A model generated the notes under the pieces. It was not told the origin of the DNA. It saw only the letters and a list, made by a program, of their open reading frames with translations, and did not search any database. This document shows positions 5,940 to 6,548 of a DNA stretch of 6,548 nt, in pieces; the stretch's first letter is position 1, and every line of letters starts with the position of its first letter. The stretch is from an uncultured Campylobacter sp. (GTDB taxonomy: Bacteria; Campylobacterota; Campylobacteria; Campylobacterales; Campylobacteraceae): positions 1 through 6,548 of the forward strand of contig NZ_CALHXD010000123.1 of the NCBI RefSeq assembly GCF_938040115.1, given 5' to 3'. The position numbers and the translations under genes are program-made.

Positions 5940-6056
5940 GTAGAAAAATTTATAAATTGTGGATATTGGAAAATTAATTGCATTTTGGCGATAAATTTGC
6001 TATTCAATATTTTAAAATTTGACTTATTCTCTTTTTGGATAGGTTGAGAGAGGTTT

Positions 6057-6083
6057 ATGGATATCGGCGAAAAAGAAATATGA
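6057..6083 (+). CDS. Possible 8-codon leader ORF
   Basis: ATG 6057 follows GAGAGAGG (6046-6053) by three bases and reads M-D-I-G-E-K-E-I before TGA at 6081-6083. Its stop overlaps the ATG at 6080 of the next frame as ATGA, the arrangement used for translational coupling. It is too short to tell from chance. It may be a leader peptide, or show that the downstream frame relies on re-initiation. Confidence 0.25.
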   Translation: MDIGEKEI

Positions 6084-6355
6084 TAAAATCACAAAAGTCT
6101 AAATTTAATCCTAGTGATTTTAAAAGCATTCATAGTAGAGCATTTAATGACGTAAAAGTCTATGCTGTGGTATCAAGCGGCGTTATGGCGTGGGTTTATG
6201 GCTAGCTCGTGGTGGAGACGGTTATCTGCTTTGGTTTTCACAAAACGGGCTGGTGGTTTTGGTTGATTTTATTAGCTACCGGAGTTGGTGCCTTTGTTTG
6301 GGAGGGTAAAAAAGCAAAAGAGAGATCAAATTTAAAAAATAATATTAGAAGTATT
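6080..6355 (+). pseudogene. Membrane-protein reading frame interrupted by one TAG
   Basis: From ATG 6080 the frame runs 41 codons to TAG at 6203-6205. It then stays open, in the same frame, to the end of the window. The part after TAG encodes a strongly hydrophobic segment (6251-6301; W-W-F-W-L-I-L-L-A-T-G-V-G-A-F-V-W) followed by a basic stretch E-G-K-K-A-K-E-R. This is the pattern of a membrane helix with a cytoplasmic positive flank. No good ribosome site precedes a start just after the TAG (GTG 6209 or 6212 are the only near candidates). The simplest readings are a nonsense-inactivated small membrane protein, or two separate small ORFs. I do not recognise the family; a resemblance to FxsA-like small membrane proteins is too weak to rely on. 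Confidence 0.4.
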
Positions 6356-6548
6356 ATGGTAAAAAATAAAAAAATATGGATCATAGCGATCGTTTTGGCT
6401 TTAGCGATACCAGAGTTGATACTCGCTTTTTTCTACTACGCGGCTGCAACTCAAGACAAATTTGAAAATATCGACAAGAGCAACTTTTACCGCTCGCCTG
6501 ATGGCGAAATTTACGCTGCTATCGCACACAGCGGCAGGTATTTGCTAA
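6356..6548 (+). CDS. Membrane-anchored protein of unknown function, 5' part only
   Basis: ATG 6356 opens a frame that reaches the window end without a stop, giving 64 residues. It begins M-V-K-N-K-K, a positively charged N-terminus, followed by a hydrophobic helix (residues about 8-28, I-I-A-I-V-L-A-L-A-I-P-E-L-I-L-A). The rest is polar and includes F-Y-R-S-P-D-G-E-I-Y-A-A-I. This looks like a signal anchor followed by an extracytoplasmic domain. A weak AGAAG lies four bases before the ATG. The frame is the same as that of the interrupted ORF upstream, so this ATG could instead be an internal methionine of one longer two-helix protein. Function is unknown. Confidence 0.5.
   Translation, partial: MVKNKKIWIIAIVLALAIPELILAFFYYAAATQDKFENIDKSNFYRSPDGEIYAAIAHSGRYLL

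Overview
The window looks like chromosomal DNA from a Campylobacter of the higher-GC oral/intestinal group (C. rectus, C. showae, C. curvus or C. concisus type). This is inferred from three things: the extreme density of AAATTT (often CAAATTTG), the catalase-ankyrin gene pair, and the mixture of GC-rich housekeeping genes with AT-rich accessory stretches. No species call can be made without a search.

Layout, left to right. Positions 2-313 hold the 3' end of an OmpA/MotB-type peptidoglycan-binding protein. It overlaps the start of a PLP-dependent D-cysteine desulfhydrase/ACC deaminase-like gene, which ends at 1502. That gene has no ordinary start codon where its conserved N-terminus begins, and it carries a roughly 107-residue low-complexity insertion. 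hisD (1499-2794) follows with an ATGA overlap and encodes a complete histidinol dehydrogenase with all expected zinc and catalytic residues. A 508-bp non-coding stretch (2795-3302) starts with a nested 118-bp imperfect palindrome that contains a bidirectional terminator. The stretch also holds a diverged copy of one palindrome arm and a second terminator-like hairpin. Next come a promoter and an AT-rich gene of unknown function (3303-3743), then a hairpin-rich convergent intergenic region (3744-3935).

On the minus strand lies a two-gene operon. katA (5857-4421) is a monofunctional haem catalase. It is followed by a TTG-started ankyrin-repeat protein (4424-3936) whose start overlaps the katA stop. 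This matches the C. jejuni katA-Cj1386 arrangement, where the ankyrin protein helps haem reach catalase. The AT-rich region upstream of katA holds its promoter and a possible PerR-type operator. The right edge (6057-6548, plus strand) holds a possible 8-codon leader ORF, a membrane-protein reading frame broken by one TAG, and the beginning of a membrane-anchored protein cut by the window end.

The three functional blocks (envelope/amino-acid enzyme/histidine synthesis; unknown gene; peroxide defence) do not form one pathway. The least explained features are the composite palindrome after hisD, the repeat-built insertion in the PLP enzyme together with its missing start codon, and the interrupted membrane gene. 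I see no convincing multi-gene defence or mobile system.
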